The notes below the pieces were generated by a model, which was not told the DNA's origin, did not search any database, and saw only the letters and a list, made by a program, of their open reading frames with translations. Position numbers and translations under genes: made by a program. This document shows, piece after piece, positions 1 through 5,427 of a stretch of 6,472 nt of DNA (positions are counted from its first letter, which is position 1; each line of letters begins with the position of its first letter). The DNA lies in assembly GCA_011525265.1 (NCBI GenBank), contig WTHV01000124.1, forward strand, positions 1 to 6,472, in the 5' to 3' direction. This DNA comes from Alphaproteobacteria bacterium. Its GTDB lineage: Bacteria; Pseudomonadota; Alphaproteobacteria; Puniceispirillales; Puniceispirillaceae.

Positions 1-1
1 C

Positions 2-181
2 GGTATTATGGATTTAACCATTCATGACCATCTGGCGATTGGTAATGGGATTATTACTGTGGAAAATGGCGACCAAGCATGGGCGCGTGCTAATAAAAGC
101 GATAAAGATAAGGGCGGTGATGCCGCACGGGCGGCCATTGCGATGGCAGGCTTGAAAACTGCGTTAACAGCAGGCGCATAG
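2..181 (+). CDS. ribH: 6,7-dimethyl-8-ribityllumazine synthase, C-terminal part (5' end outside window)
   Basis: Partial gene: 59 residues and a TAG stop are visible, and the start lies left of the window. Lumazine synthase condenses 5-amino-6-ribitylamino-uracil with 3,4-dihydroxy-2-butanone 4-phosphate, the penultimate step of riboflavin synthesis, in the cytosol as a large oligomer. The visible part begins GIMDLTIHDHLAIGNGIITV, which matches the family pattern of a conserved G-x-x-x-L helix followed by a P/A-I-x-x-G-[IV]-[IL]-T strand. It continues with the family motif QAWARA (visible residues about 25-30), a lysine-rich turn, and the closing helix GGDAARAAIAMAG. The stop is two bases before the nusB start; the ribH-nusB pairing is common in bacteria and supports the call. 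Reading frame and composition match the neighbours, and there is no sign of damage. Confidence 0.9.
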   Translation, partial: GIMDLTIHDHLAIGNGIITVENGDQAWARANKSDKDKGGDAARAAIAMAGLKTALTAGA

Positions 182-183
182 AT

Positions 184-657
184 ATGGCACAAGATGACAC
201 ATTAAAGCCTGTTCCTGTTCGCAAAAGAACTGCCGCACGTCTTGGTGCTATTCAGGTGAATTATGAAGTGGGCATGACCGAAAAGTCACTAACAGATGCC
301 ATGGCACAGTTTCTTTCACATTATGCCGCAGATATTGCTTCTGAAATGCAGGTCAAAAAGATTGATGAGGGGCATTTTACCGAATTATCAGCATTGATGG
401 CTGATAAGAAATCTGACATTGACAGCCTTATTGCTGAACGCCTTGATGACGGGTGGAGCCTAGAGCGTCTTGCACGTCATGAGCTCTCTGCCCTTCGTGC
501 AGCTGTGTGTGAGTTAAAATATATGCCACATATTCCTGCAAAGGCCGTGATCTCAGAATATGCAAGCCTAACAGATGCCTATCAAGGTGATGTCAAATTT
601 GTGAATGCCATCACAGACAGAATTGCCCGCGTGCTGCGCGTTCAGGAGATGTCATAG
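184..657 (+). CDS. nusB: Transcription antitermination factor NusB
   Basis: 157 residues, close to the usual 140-170 for alphaproteobacterial NusB. NusB binds the boxA element of nascent rRNA leaders together with NusE (ribosomal protein S10) and supports processive rRNA transcription. The family's first helix is seen as ARLGAIQVNYEVG (residues 18-30), matching the usual A-R-x-x-A-[LV]-Q pattern. The basic stretch VRKRTAAR just before it fits the RNA-binding N-terminus. The C-terminal half holds LARHELSALRAAVCEL and the diagnostic end, with E-Y-x-x-L-x-D-A-Y at about 125-133, then FVNAITDRIARVLR (139-152). The ATG is two bases after the ribH stop, with a weak purine site AGG at 172-174 inside the end of ribH, so translation is probably coupled. 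The gene ends 25 bases from the stop of the opposing bamE gene. thiL, a frequent follower of nusB in related bacteria, is not next to it. Confidence 0.93.
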   Translation: MAQDDTLKPVPVRKRTAARLGAIQVNYEVGMTEKSLTDAMAQFLSHYAADIASEMQVKKIDEGHFTELSALMADKKSDIDSLIAERLDDGWSLERLARHELSALRAAVCELKYMPHIPAKAVISEYASLTDAYQGDVKFVNAITDRIARVLRVQEMS

Positions 658-682
658 GCTGTTTTTCGCTATGCGCGATACG

Positions 683-1135
683 CTATTGGGCGTTGCGGCG
701 GCGGATATTGGCGAAAATCTGTTCCAAGACCCCAAATTCAGCACCAGGTGTTGGTGTCTTTGAGCTAAGCTTAGCAATTTCAAGGCCAGTGGCTTCATCA
801 GTGACAATGATATCTTGAAGCACTTCAGATTCATCAAACACGAATGTGAAAAGCTCTCTTGATACGGTCTGTTTTCGCCCGCCTGCGGGAAGAACCATAT
901 TTTGCGCTACATAATAGATTTTACCCGAATTGAAAGCGCCTTCAAAACTTGGCTTGCCAAGGGTAAATAGAATATCTGATTTGGTTGTCTCGCCTACAAT
1001 GATATCTTCAAGCTCGTAAGCATCAATGACATGACCATGGGAAGACAAGCGCTCACCACAAGCAGAAAGCAATAAAAGAAGAGCTGATATGCCAGCAAAT
1101 AATGTTGTCTTCAGATGATTATGGTTTTTTGTCAT
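683..1135 (-). CDS. bamE: Outer membrane protein assembly factor BamE / SmpA-OmlA family lipoprotein
   Basis: 150 residues from the ATG at 1135. The frame stays open to 1180, but the shorter start places a clean signal peptide at the N-terminus: MTKNHNHLKTT, a hydrophobic run (12-23), then lipobox L-S-A-C with the lipidated cysteine at 26. BamE is a small lipoprotein on the periplasmic face of the outer membrane that supports the BAM complex in inserting beta-barrel proteins. The SmpA/OmlA core is visible as I-V-x-G-E-T-T-K-x-D-I-L-x-x-L-G-K-P-S (about 46-63), followed by the aromatic strand GKIYYVAQ (71-78). A conserved alphaproteobacterial-type tail, with LEQIFANI near the end, is also present. 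The gene converges on nusB and diverges from the cytochrome chaperone gene, an arrangement I recall from other Alphaproteobacteria. Assignment to the family is firm; its role in the BAM complex is inferred from the family. Confidence 0.85.
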   Translation of the reverse strand: MTKNHNHLKTTLFAGISALLLLLSACGERLSSHGHVIDAYELEDIIVGETTKSDILFTLGKPSFEGAFNSGKIYYVAQNMVLPAGGRKQTVSRELFTFVFDESEVLQDIIVTDEATGLEIAKLSSKTPTPGAEFGVLEQIFANIRRRNAQ

Positions 1136-1164
1136 TTTTTTACAGCGCCAATCAAGAGTTGTCG

Positions 1165-1196
1165 TTATAATTGCCGTCAAAAGGTTTAAGCGTCAA
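1165..1196 (-). promoter_or_regulatory. Possible promoter region for bamE with two TTGACG hexamers
   Basis: On the minus strand the 100-base divergent intergenic region carries TTGACG twice, at 1196-1191 and 1180-1175, repeated exactly 16 bases apart. TTGACG resembles a sigma-70-type -35 element. An AT-rich -10-like element, ATTATA (1171-1166), follows the distal copy after 19 bases, longer than the preferred 16-18. The proximal copy has no good -10 at normal distance. The promoter call is therefore tentative; the paired hexamers could instead be an operator. Confidence 0.3.
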
Positions 1197-1235
1197 TCCT
1201 ATTTGCGCTAGCCTATCATGATTTAGGAAATTTAT

Positions 1236-1829
1236 ATGTCTAAAGTCGGTTTTTTTGGATTATTGAAACAAATTTTTGCGAATAAGCAGCTTGCCCCACT
1301 ACCGGCGACGAAGGCAGAAGAGCTGTATCATCATATTCTGCAAGCCTCTCGTGCTGTGCCGCTTTATCGTGATTATGGGGTCGAAGATAGCATTGATGGC
1401 CGCTTTGATGCGCTCTGCTTGATGCAAGCGCTGGTGATGCGCCGTCTTAGCAGGCAATCAGAGCCGCTTGCCCAATTAAGCCAAGAGTTATTTGATGCGA
1501 TGTTTGCTGATATGGATTTGACACTCCGCGAAATGGGCGTCGGCGATATGGGTGTTGGCAAACGTGTGAAATTTATGTCAGAGGCCTATATGGGTCGCTT
1601 ATCTGCCTATGATAAGGCACTCAAAGCCTATGAGGCAGGTGAGGGCGCAGAGGCGCTAGAACAAGCGCTTCATCGTAATCTTTATCGTGAGGGCGCGGTT
1701 GCAGGTGACGCATCGCTGATGGCACAGCAGGTGATAGTAATTGCCCAACGCCTCACAGCTTGTGATGATGCCTCTTTCCTAGATGCTGCACTGCCTGACA
1801 TGGTGCTACGTTGTGATGATATCAGCTAG
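1236..1829 (+). CDS. Ubiquinol-cytochrome c chaperone family protein (CBP3/UQCC1-like)
   Basis: 197 residues, start ATG with AGGAAA at 1225-1230. It belongs to the family of mitochondrial Cbp3/UQCC1, which assists synthesis and assembly of cytochrome b of the bc1 complex; the bacterial members are found mainly in Alphaproteobacteria. Visible signatures are the motif V-P-L-Y-x-D-Y-G-V-x-D-S-x-D-G-R-F-D (41-58), the helix CLMQALVMRRL (61-71), and the family hallmark DMDLTLREMGVGDMGVGKRV (92-111), followed by MSEAYMGRL. The protein has no signal peptide or membrane segment and should be cytosolic or peripheral at the inner membrane. It heads the run of plus-strand genes leading to fabH, with an 18-base gap before yceD. 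The family call is secure; the function is transferred from the eukaryotic homologue. Its N-terminal FFGLLKQIFANK resembles the end of the neighbouring BamE protein. Confidence 0.88.
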   Translation: MSKVGFFGLLKQIFANKQLAPLPATKAEELYHHILQASRAVPLYRDYGVEDSIDGRFDALCLMQALVMRRLSRQSEPLAQLSQELFDAMFADMDLTLREMGVGDMGVGKRVKFMSEAYMGRLSAYDKALKAYEAGEGAEALEQALHRNLYREGAVAGDASLMAQQVIVIAQRLTACDDASFLDAALPDMVLRCDDIS

Positions 1830-1847
1830 GCTCATATAAGGCGGTTT

Positions 1848-2348
1848 ATGATGACACAGATGTTAATAGATGCACTTGACCCATTAACCATTGTGGCAGG
1901 GCGCGGCGTGTCTTTTGAAGGGACGCTTGATGAAGATAGCCGCACTGAAATAGCCAACCGCTTTGGCTTTCAGGAAGTCAATCAGGTGCATTATGACCTC
2001 ACGGTTAAGTTAATCTCAAAACAATGTTGGGAGTTGCGCGGCACGATCAAAGCAAAGCTGATACAAAGCTGTGTTGTGACATCTGTGCCTGTAAAAGACG
2101 TATTTGAGGCCAAAATCAAAGAGCGATTTGTGGCTAATTTAGAAGAAAATGACGAAATTGATGTGCAAGATTCGTCTGTCGAGCCGCTTGTGGATGGGCA
2201 TATTGCATTAAGAGAGGCGGTGTTCCAATTCATCGCTGTAAGTGCAAACCCTTACCCACGTGTAAAGGACGCCCCAGAAATACAGGAATTCGGGCCGAAA
2301 ATTGAAAAAGAGAATCCCTTTTCAAAGTTAAGACAATTGAAAAAGTGA
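1848..2348 (+). CDS. YceD/DUF177 family protein
   Basis: 166 residues. The start is chosen at the first of two adjacent ATG codons; AAGGCGG at 1838-1844 serves either. DUF177 proteins (YceD in E. coli) are small cytosolic proteins linked to 23S rRNA accumulation, and they usually lie immediately upstream of rpmF or plsX. The signature is visible as QSCVVTSVPV (73-82), in the position where other members carry a Cys-containing C-x-R/V-x-L-x-P-V segment. This is followed by an acidic linker (about 99-111), the motif EPLVDGHIALREAVFQF (112-128), the conserved ANPYPR (133-138) and the usual ending NPFSKLRQLK (156-165). In many bacteria rpmF (ribosomal protein L32) sits between yceD and plsX. Here plsX follows after 46 bases with no space for it, which I believe is normal for Alphaproteobacteria. 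The molecular mechanism is not known from the sequence. Confidence 0.85.
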   Translation: MMTQMLIDALDPLTIVAGRGVSFEGTLDEDSRTEIANRFGFQEVNQVHYDLTVKLISKQCWELRGTIKAKLIQSCVVTSVPVKDVFEAKIKERFVANLEENDEIDVQDSSVEPLVDGHIALREAVFQFIAVSANPYPRVKDAPEIQEFGPKIEKENPFSKLRQLKK

Positions 2349-2382
2349 TCACTTCGCTATATTGTGAGGCCGAAAGTATGTT

Positions 2383-2387
2383 AGGAG
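2383..2387 (+). promoter_or_regulatory. Shine-Dalgarno site that fixes the plsX start
   Basis: AGGAG lies seven bases upstream of GTG at 2395. An in-frame TTG at 2389 would be only one base from this site, too close for initiation. GTG 2395 is therefore the supported start, removing two residues from the longest reading frame. Confidence 0.75.
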
Positions 2388-2394
2388 ATTGCCA

Positions 2395-3441
2395 GTGAGC
2401 ACTACGCGCTTGGCTCTTGATGCGATGGGGGGGGATAATGCCCCAGCGATTGTTATCAAGGGGGCTGATGTTGCGAAAGCGAAAAACCCCGACCTTGAAT
2501 TTGTTTTTGTTGGGGATAGCGAACGTATCAAGCCCTATCTTAGCCGTTCTATCCATCTGAAAAATGCGACCATCATTCATGCTGACGAAAAGGTTGAGTC
2601 AGATGAAAATGTATCGCAGGCTGTGCGTAAAGGCAAAGAGACCTCTATGTGGAAAGCCATAGCAGAGGTAAAGGCTGGCACTTGTGATGCCGTTGTCTCT
2701 GCTGGTAATACAGGGGCGTTGATGGCAATATCAAAATTGCAATTGCGCCCGATGGACGGGGTAAAACGTCCTGCTATCGCAACGTTTTTGCCAACAGCAA
2801 AGCGACAGGTCTGTATGTTGGATTTGGGCGCAAATATTGAGTGTGATACAGAAAATCTTGTCCAATTTGCCATTATGGGCGCTGCCTTTAGCCGATCAAT
2901 CCTTGACGTAAAAGACCCGTCTATTGGTCTTTTAAATGTTGGTGAGGAAGATCAAAAAGGACATGAATATTTGCGCGATGCGGCAGATATATTGGCAAAC
3001 CCAGAATTCGGCATGAATTACCAAGGCTTTGTTGAAGGTACCGATATCACCAAAGGTGAGATGGATGTTGTGGTAACAGACGGCTTTACAGGAAATGTGG
3101 CCTTAAAAACAGCTGAGGGCACAGCCATGCTTATCACAGATTTGCTGAAAACAGCCTTTAAGGAATCAGTGCTGACAAAAATTGCCTATCTTTTGGCGCG
3201 TGCGGCGATGAAACGTATGCGCAGCCGCCTTGATCCCCGTGTTCATAATGGCGCGGTCTTTTTAGGCTTGAATGGTATTGCTGTGAAATCGCATGGTGGG
3301 ACAGATGAAATTGGTTATGCTAACGCGATTAAGGTCGCAGCAGATCTTGTAGAGCATGGGTTTATGCCAGATGTTCAAAATGCCTTGCGTCGTTTTGCAT
3401 CTGTATCTGAGACACAGCTTGTATCAAAAGAGGAAGCATAA
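2395..3441 (+). CDS. plsX: Phosphate acyltransferase PlsX (acyl-ACP:phosphate transacylase)
   Basis: 348 residues from a GTG start, the normal length for PlsX. The enzyme transfers acyl groups from acyl-ACP to inorganic phosphate, giving acyl-phosphate for PlsY, the first committed step of phospholipid synthesis in most bacteria; it is a peripheral protein on the cytosolic face of the membrane. Conserved segments are LALDAMGGDNAP (6-17), the basic segment SQAVRKGKETSM (74-85), SAGNTGALM (102-110), the strand LDLGAN (142-147), NVGEE with a following KG (181-189), VVTDGFTGN (226-234) and KSHGGTD (298-304). The helical pair around 255-275 (ESVLTKIAYLLARAAMK) corresponds to the membrane-associating hairpin region in known structures. 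The stop overlaps the fabH ATG by one base (TAATG), indicating translational coupling. Confidence 0.97.
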   Translation: MSTTRLALDAMGGDNAPAIVIKGADVAKAKNPDLEFVFVGDSERIKPYLSRSIHLKNATIIHADEKVESDENVSQAVRKGKETSMWKAIAEVKAGTCDAVVSAGNTGALMAISKLQLRPMDGVKRPAIATFLPTAKRQVCMLDLGANIECDTENLVQFAIMGAAFSRSILDVKDPSIGLLNVGEEDQKGHEYLRDAADILANPEFGMNYQGFVEGTDITKGEMDVVVTDGFTGNVALKTAEGTAMLITDLLKTAFKESVLTKIAYLLARAAMKRMRSRLDPRVHNGAVFLGLNGIAVKSHGGTDEIGYANAIKVAADLVEHGFMPDVQNALRRFASVSETQLVSKEEA

Positions 3442-4421
3442 TGGCCTCTCGTATCCTAATGACAGGCGTTGGCGCTTATTTGCCTGAAAATATCGTCACC
3501 AATGATGATTTGACCAAATGGGTTGATACATCTGATGAGTGGATTAAACAGCGCACAGGCATTGAACAACGTCATATGGTGGCAGAGGGGGAGTTGACCT
3601 CTGATTTGGCCTATCATGCCGCCATGCAAGCTTTGGATAATGCCAAGCTGTCCTCTGCGGATATTGATATTATTGTGGTTGCCACCACAACGCCTGATGA
3701 TACATTTCCCTCAACAGCCACCAAGGTGCAAAAAAAGCTTGGCGCTTCATCTGCTTTTGCTTTTGATGTGCAGGCTGTTTGTGCCGGATTTGTCTATGCG
3801 CTCACAGTCGCTGAATCATTGCTTATTGCCCAAAAGGGTAGCCGCGCTCTTGTGATAGGCGCTGAATCCTTCACCAAATTGCTTGATTGGGAAGATCGCA
3901 CCACTTGTGTTCTATTTGGTGATGGGGCAGGGGCTGTTATCCTAGAAAAAACAGAAGCCCCACATGAGTATGGCATTCTTGCAAGCGCACTTCATTCAGA
4001 TGGCACATTGCGAGATATTTTATATGTTGATGGCGGCCCATCTGCCACAGGTGATGTAGGTCATGTGCGTATGGAAGGCCAAGATGTCTTTCGTCATGCT
4101 GTTGAAAAGCTATCATCAGTGATGGATGAAGTGCTTGTCCAAGCTGATATTCCAGCAGGTGATGTTGACTGGCTAGTGCCGCATCAAGCCAATATACGTA
4201 TCATTAATGGTATGCAACGCAAGCTTGGTCTACCGGCAGATAGGGTTGTGCGCACGGTTCACAAACACGCAAACACCTCTGCGGCTTCTATCCCGCTAGC
4301 GCTATCTGAGGCGGTGCATGATGGGCGTATAAAAGCCGGTGATTTATTGGCATTAGAAGCTATCGGCGGTGGTATGGCATGGGGCGCATCACTTGTGCGT
4401 TATGGCAAGCCGCAATCGTAA
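3441..4421 (+). CDS. fabH: Beta-ketoacyl-ACP synthase III FabH
   Basis: 326 residues, full length. FabH condenses acetyl-CoA with malonyl-ACP to start type II fatty-acid synthesis. The complete Cys-His-Asn catalytic triad is visible: Cys114 in VQAVCAGF, His248 in VPHQANIRI, and Asn278 in HANTSAAS. Other family marks are the N-terminal SDEWIKQRTGI (31-41) with the CoA-contacting tryptophan, TTTPDDTFPSTA (82-93), LFGDGAGAVIL (158-168) and the glycine-rich end IGGGMAWGA (308-316). The ATG shares one base with the plsX stop and has a strong SD, AGAGGA at 3429-3434, inside the end of plsX. Together with plsX it couples chain initiation to the use of acyl-ACP for phospholipids. An 86-base gap separates it from ihfA. 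No clear intrinsic terminator is seen there, so some readthrough into ihfA is possible. Confidence 0.97.
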   Translation: MASRILMTGVGAYLPENIVTNDDLTKWVDTSDEWIKQRTGIEQRHMVAEGELTSDLAYHAAMQALDNAKLSSADIDIIVVATTTPDDTFPSTATKVQKKLGASSAFAFDVQAVCAGFVYALTVAESLLIAQKGSRALVIGAESFTKLLDWEDRTTCVLFGDGAGAVILEKTEAPHEYGILASALHSDGTLRDILYVDGGPSATGDVGHVRMEGQDVFRHAVEKLSSVMDEVLVQADIPAGDVDWLVPHQANIRIINGMQRKLGLPADRVVRTVHKHANTSAASIPLALSEAVHDGRIKAGDLLALEAIGGGMAWGASLVRYGKPQS

Positions 4422-4472
4422 GGCGCTTTCTGTTCCAAAAAATGACAGATTTGTAAAAGAGATCGCTTGGCA

Positions 4473-4500
4473 TTGACATTAGCTATCGCCTTGTTATGAT
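4473..4500 (+). promoter_or_regulatory. Strong sigma-70-type promoter for ihfA, predicted leaderless start
   Basis: TTGACA (4473-4478) and TATGAT (4495-4500) are separated by 16 bases: a perfect -35 and a one-mismatch -10. Transcription should begin about 6-8 bases after the -10 element, at 4506-4508, which coincides with the ihfA ATG at 4508. No Shine-Dalgarno sequence precedes that ATG. The hexamers are seen directly; the start site is inferred. Confidence 0.7.
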
Positions 4501-4507
4501 TTAACTT

Positions 4508-4801
4508 ATGAGTAAGACTTTAACGCGCCAAGATATCGCTAATGCGGTTCATAATCAATTGGGACTGTCTCGCAATGAGTCAGCCGATCTGGTTGAATCC
4601 GTATTAGAGGAATTGTCCTTTTGTTTTGAGAAAGGTGAGCAGGTCAAAATCTCATCTTTTGGCACATTTTCAGTATCTCAAAAAACAGCGCGTATTGGCC
4701 GTAATCCAAAAAGTGGAGAGGAAGCGGTTATCACACCGCGCCGTGTACTCTCATTTCGGCCGTCGAGCCAAATGCGGGAACGCGTAAACAACCTATCTTA
4801 A
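4508..4801 (+). CDS. ihfA: Integration host factor subunit alpha
   Basis: 97 residues, full length for a DNABII-family protein. IHF alpha pairs with IHF beta to bind specific sites and bend DNA sharply, assisting recombination, replication and transcription. The N-terminal dimerising helices (about 5-40) carry TRQDIANAV and LSRNESADLVESVLEEL. They are followed by VKISSFGTF (47-54) and the DNA-binding beta-arm GRNPKSGEE (64-72), in which Pro67 is the expected intercalating residue. The C-terminal part PRRVLSFRPS (77-86) matches IHF alpha rather than HU. Position next to the merR-like gene and tRNA-Pro, downstream of plsX-fabH, is the usual alphaproteobacterial arrangement. The next in-frame ATG is far inside the protein, so the start at 4508 is well supported even though no ribosome binding site precedes it. 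Confidence 0.93.
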   Translation: MSKTLTRQDIANAVHNQLGLSRNESADLVESVLEELSFCFEKGEQVKISSFGTFSVSQKTARIGRNPKSGEEAVITPRRVLSFRPSSQMRERVNNLS

Positions 4802-4811
4802 GGTTCGCATT

Positions 4812-5228
4812 ATGTCCGATAAAGCAGAATGGGCCTATCGCACAATTTCTGAAGTGTCCGATGAATTGGATGTGCCACCGCATGTCTTGCGCTTTTGGGA
4901 AACAAAATTCACCCAATTAAAACCAATGAAACGTTCTGGTTCACGCCGTTATTATAAGGCAAGTGACCTTGAGCTATTGGTACGGATAAGAGATTTGCTC
5001 TATCGTGATGGCTTTACTATCAAAGGTGCGCAAAAAGCGTTGCGCGAGAAAAAGCCCGTGACAGAGCAACCAACTCAGACCTCTCATCAAGAGGCACCAG
5101 ATACCGCTATTATGCACGAAAATGGCACTGCACCAACTGCCTCAGCCATAGCTGGTAATGCGCGTAAAGCATTGGCTATCCTAGAGCGGCTTGATGCGCG
5201 CATAGAGGCGTTGTTAAGCGCAAAATAG
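4812..5228 (+). CDS. Small MerR-family transcriptional regulator
   Basis: 138 residues. The N-terminal domain is a MerR-type winged helix-turn-helix: YRTISEVSDELDVPPHVLRF (9-28) is the HTH, R-x-G-S-R-R-Y-Y (41-48) the wing, and DLELLVRIRDLLYRDGFTIK (52-71) the second helical pair. After residue 80 a Pro/Thr/Gln-rich linker follows (to about 112), with a short C-terminal helix ARKALAILERLDARIEALL (117-135) that could form a coiled coil. There is no cysteine-containing metal-binding loop and no effector domain, so it is unlikely to be a metal sensor of classical MerR type. The start lies 10 bases after the ihfA stop; AAGG at 4800-4803 overlaps that stop and gives normal spacing, so the two genes should share a transcript. 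The same small MerR protein next to ihfA is frequent in Alphaproteobacteria. Its targets cannot be read from this sequence. Confidence 0.88.
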   Translation: MSDKAEWAYRTISEVSDELDVPPHVLRFWETKFTQLKPMKRSGSRRYYKASDLELLVRIRDLLYRDGFTIKGAQKALREKKPVTEQPTQTSHQEAPDTAIMHENGTAPTASAIAGNARKALAILERLDARIEALLSAK

Positions 5229-5234
5229 ACGCGC

Positions 5235-5264
5235 AAATTTCAAGGCATCATGCCTTGGCAATTT
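5235..5264 (+). terminator. Hairpin after merR, probable terminator
   Basis: A perfect 7-base stem, CAAGGCA (5241-5247) with TGCCTTG (5251-5257), encloses a TCA loop. After a small internal bulge it can be extended by AAATT/AATTT (5235-5239 with 5260-5264). The hairpin begins 12 bases after the merR stop. The following tract is only moderately U-rich (AATTTCTATT), so termination may be partial. The right arm also supplies the start of the tRNA promoter. Confidence 0.5.
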
Positions 5265-5283
5265 CTATTACGAACATTATACT
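5255..5283 (+). promoter_or_regulatory. Promoter of tRNA-Pro
   Basis: TTGGCA (5255-5260) and TATACT (5278-5283) are separated by 17 bases, each one or two changes from the sigma-70 consensus. Predicted initiation near 5290 leaves a leader of only a few bases before the mature tRNA 5' end at 5295. The -35 box begins in the right arm of the preceding hairpin. Confidence 0.6.
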
Positions 5284-5294
5284 ATCACCCAAGT

Positions 5295-5371
5295 CGGAGC
5301 GTAGCGCAGCCTGGTAGCGCACTACACTGGGGGTGTAGGGGCCGTGGGTTCAAATCCCGCCGCTCCGACCA
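5295..5371 (+). tRNA. tRNA-Pro with anticodon GGG
   Basis: A 77-base cloverleaf. The acceptor stem pairs CGGAGCG (5295-5301) with CGCTCCG (5361-5367); the C1:G72 pair and discriminator A (5368) are typical of bacterial tRNA-Pro. The D stem is GCGC/GCGC. The anticodon stem CTACA/TGTAG (5322-5326 and 5334-5338) encloses the loop CTGGGGG with anticodon GGG at 5329-5331, reading CCC and CCU. The T arm GTGGG-TTCAAAT-CCCGC (5344-5360) has one G:U-type pair. The terminal CCA (5369-5371) is encoded. A five-T run at 5373-5377 immediately after CCA may serve as the termination tract. The gene lies downstream of ihfA-merR on the same strand. Confidence 0.97.
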
Positions 5372-5427
5372 ATTTTTCTCATAAAAAGTGAATGAAAGCA
5401 TAGGGTTGTGGAAACTCTACGGATGAC

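Noticed and set aside
1150..1162. Possible IHF-binding site (AATCAA followed by TTG) upstream of the chaperone gene
   Set aside because: The spacing between the two consensus parts is off by one base and the motif is too degenerate to call by eye.
1136..1180. Longer start for the bamE reading frame at 1180
   Set aside because: It adds 15 residues (with a Trp, Arg, Cys and Lys stretch) before the signal peptide; the ATG at 1135 places the charged n-region, hydrophobic core and lipobox in the normal positions.
2345..2352. Palindrome GTGATCAC spanning the yceD stop codon
   Set aside because: An eight-base palindrome is expected by chance in a window of this size, and it has no partner copy or T-tract.
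2230..2580. 116-codon minus-strand frame across the yceD-plsX junction
   Set aside because: It is antisense to the conserved ends of two well-supported genes and shows no family features.
5349..5371. Phage or island attachment site at the tRNA-Pro 3' end
   Set aside because: No second copy of the tRNA end and no integrase is present in the window.
5401..5419. Hairpin TAGGGTT/AAACTCTA as a terminator for the MATE gene
   Set aside because: On the minus strand, the direction of the MATE transcript, one stem pair becomes an A-C mismatch, and the T-rich tract begins several bases after the stem, so support is weak.
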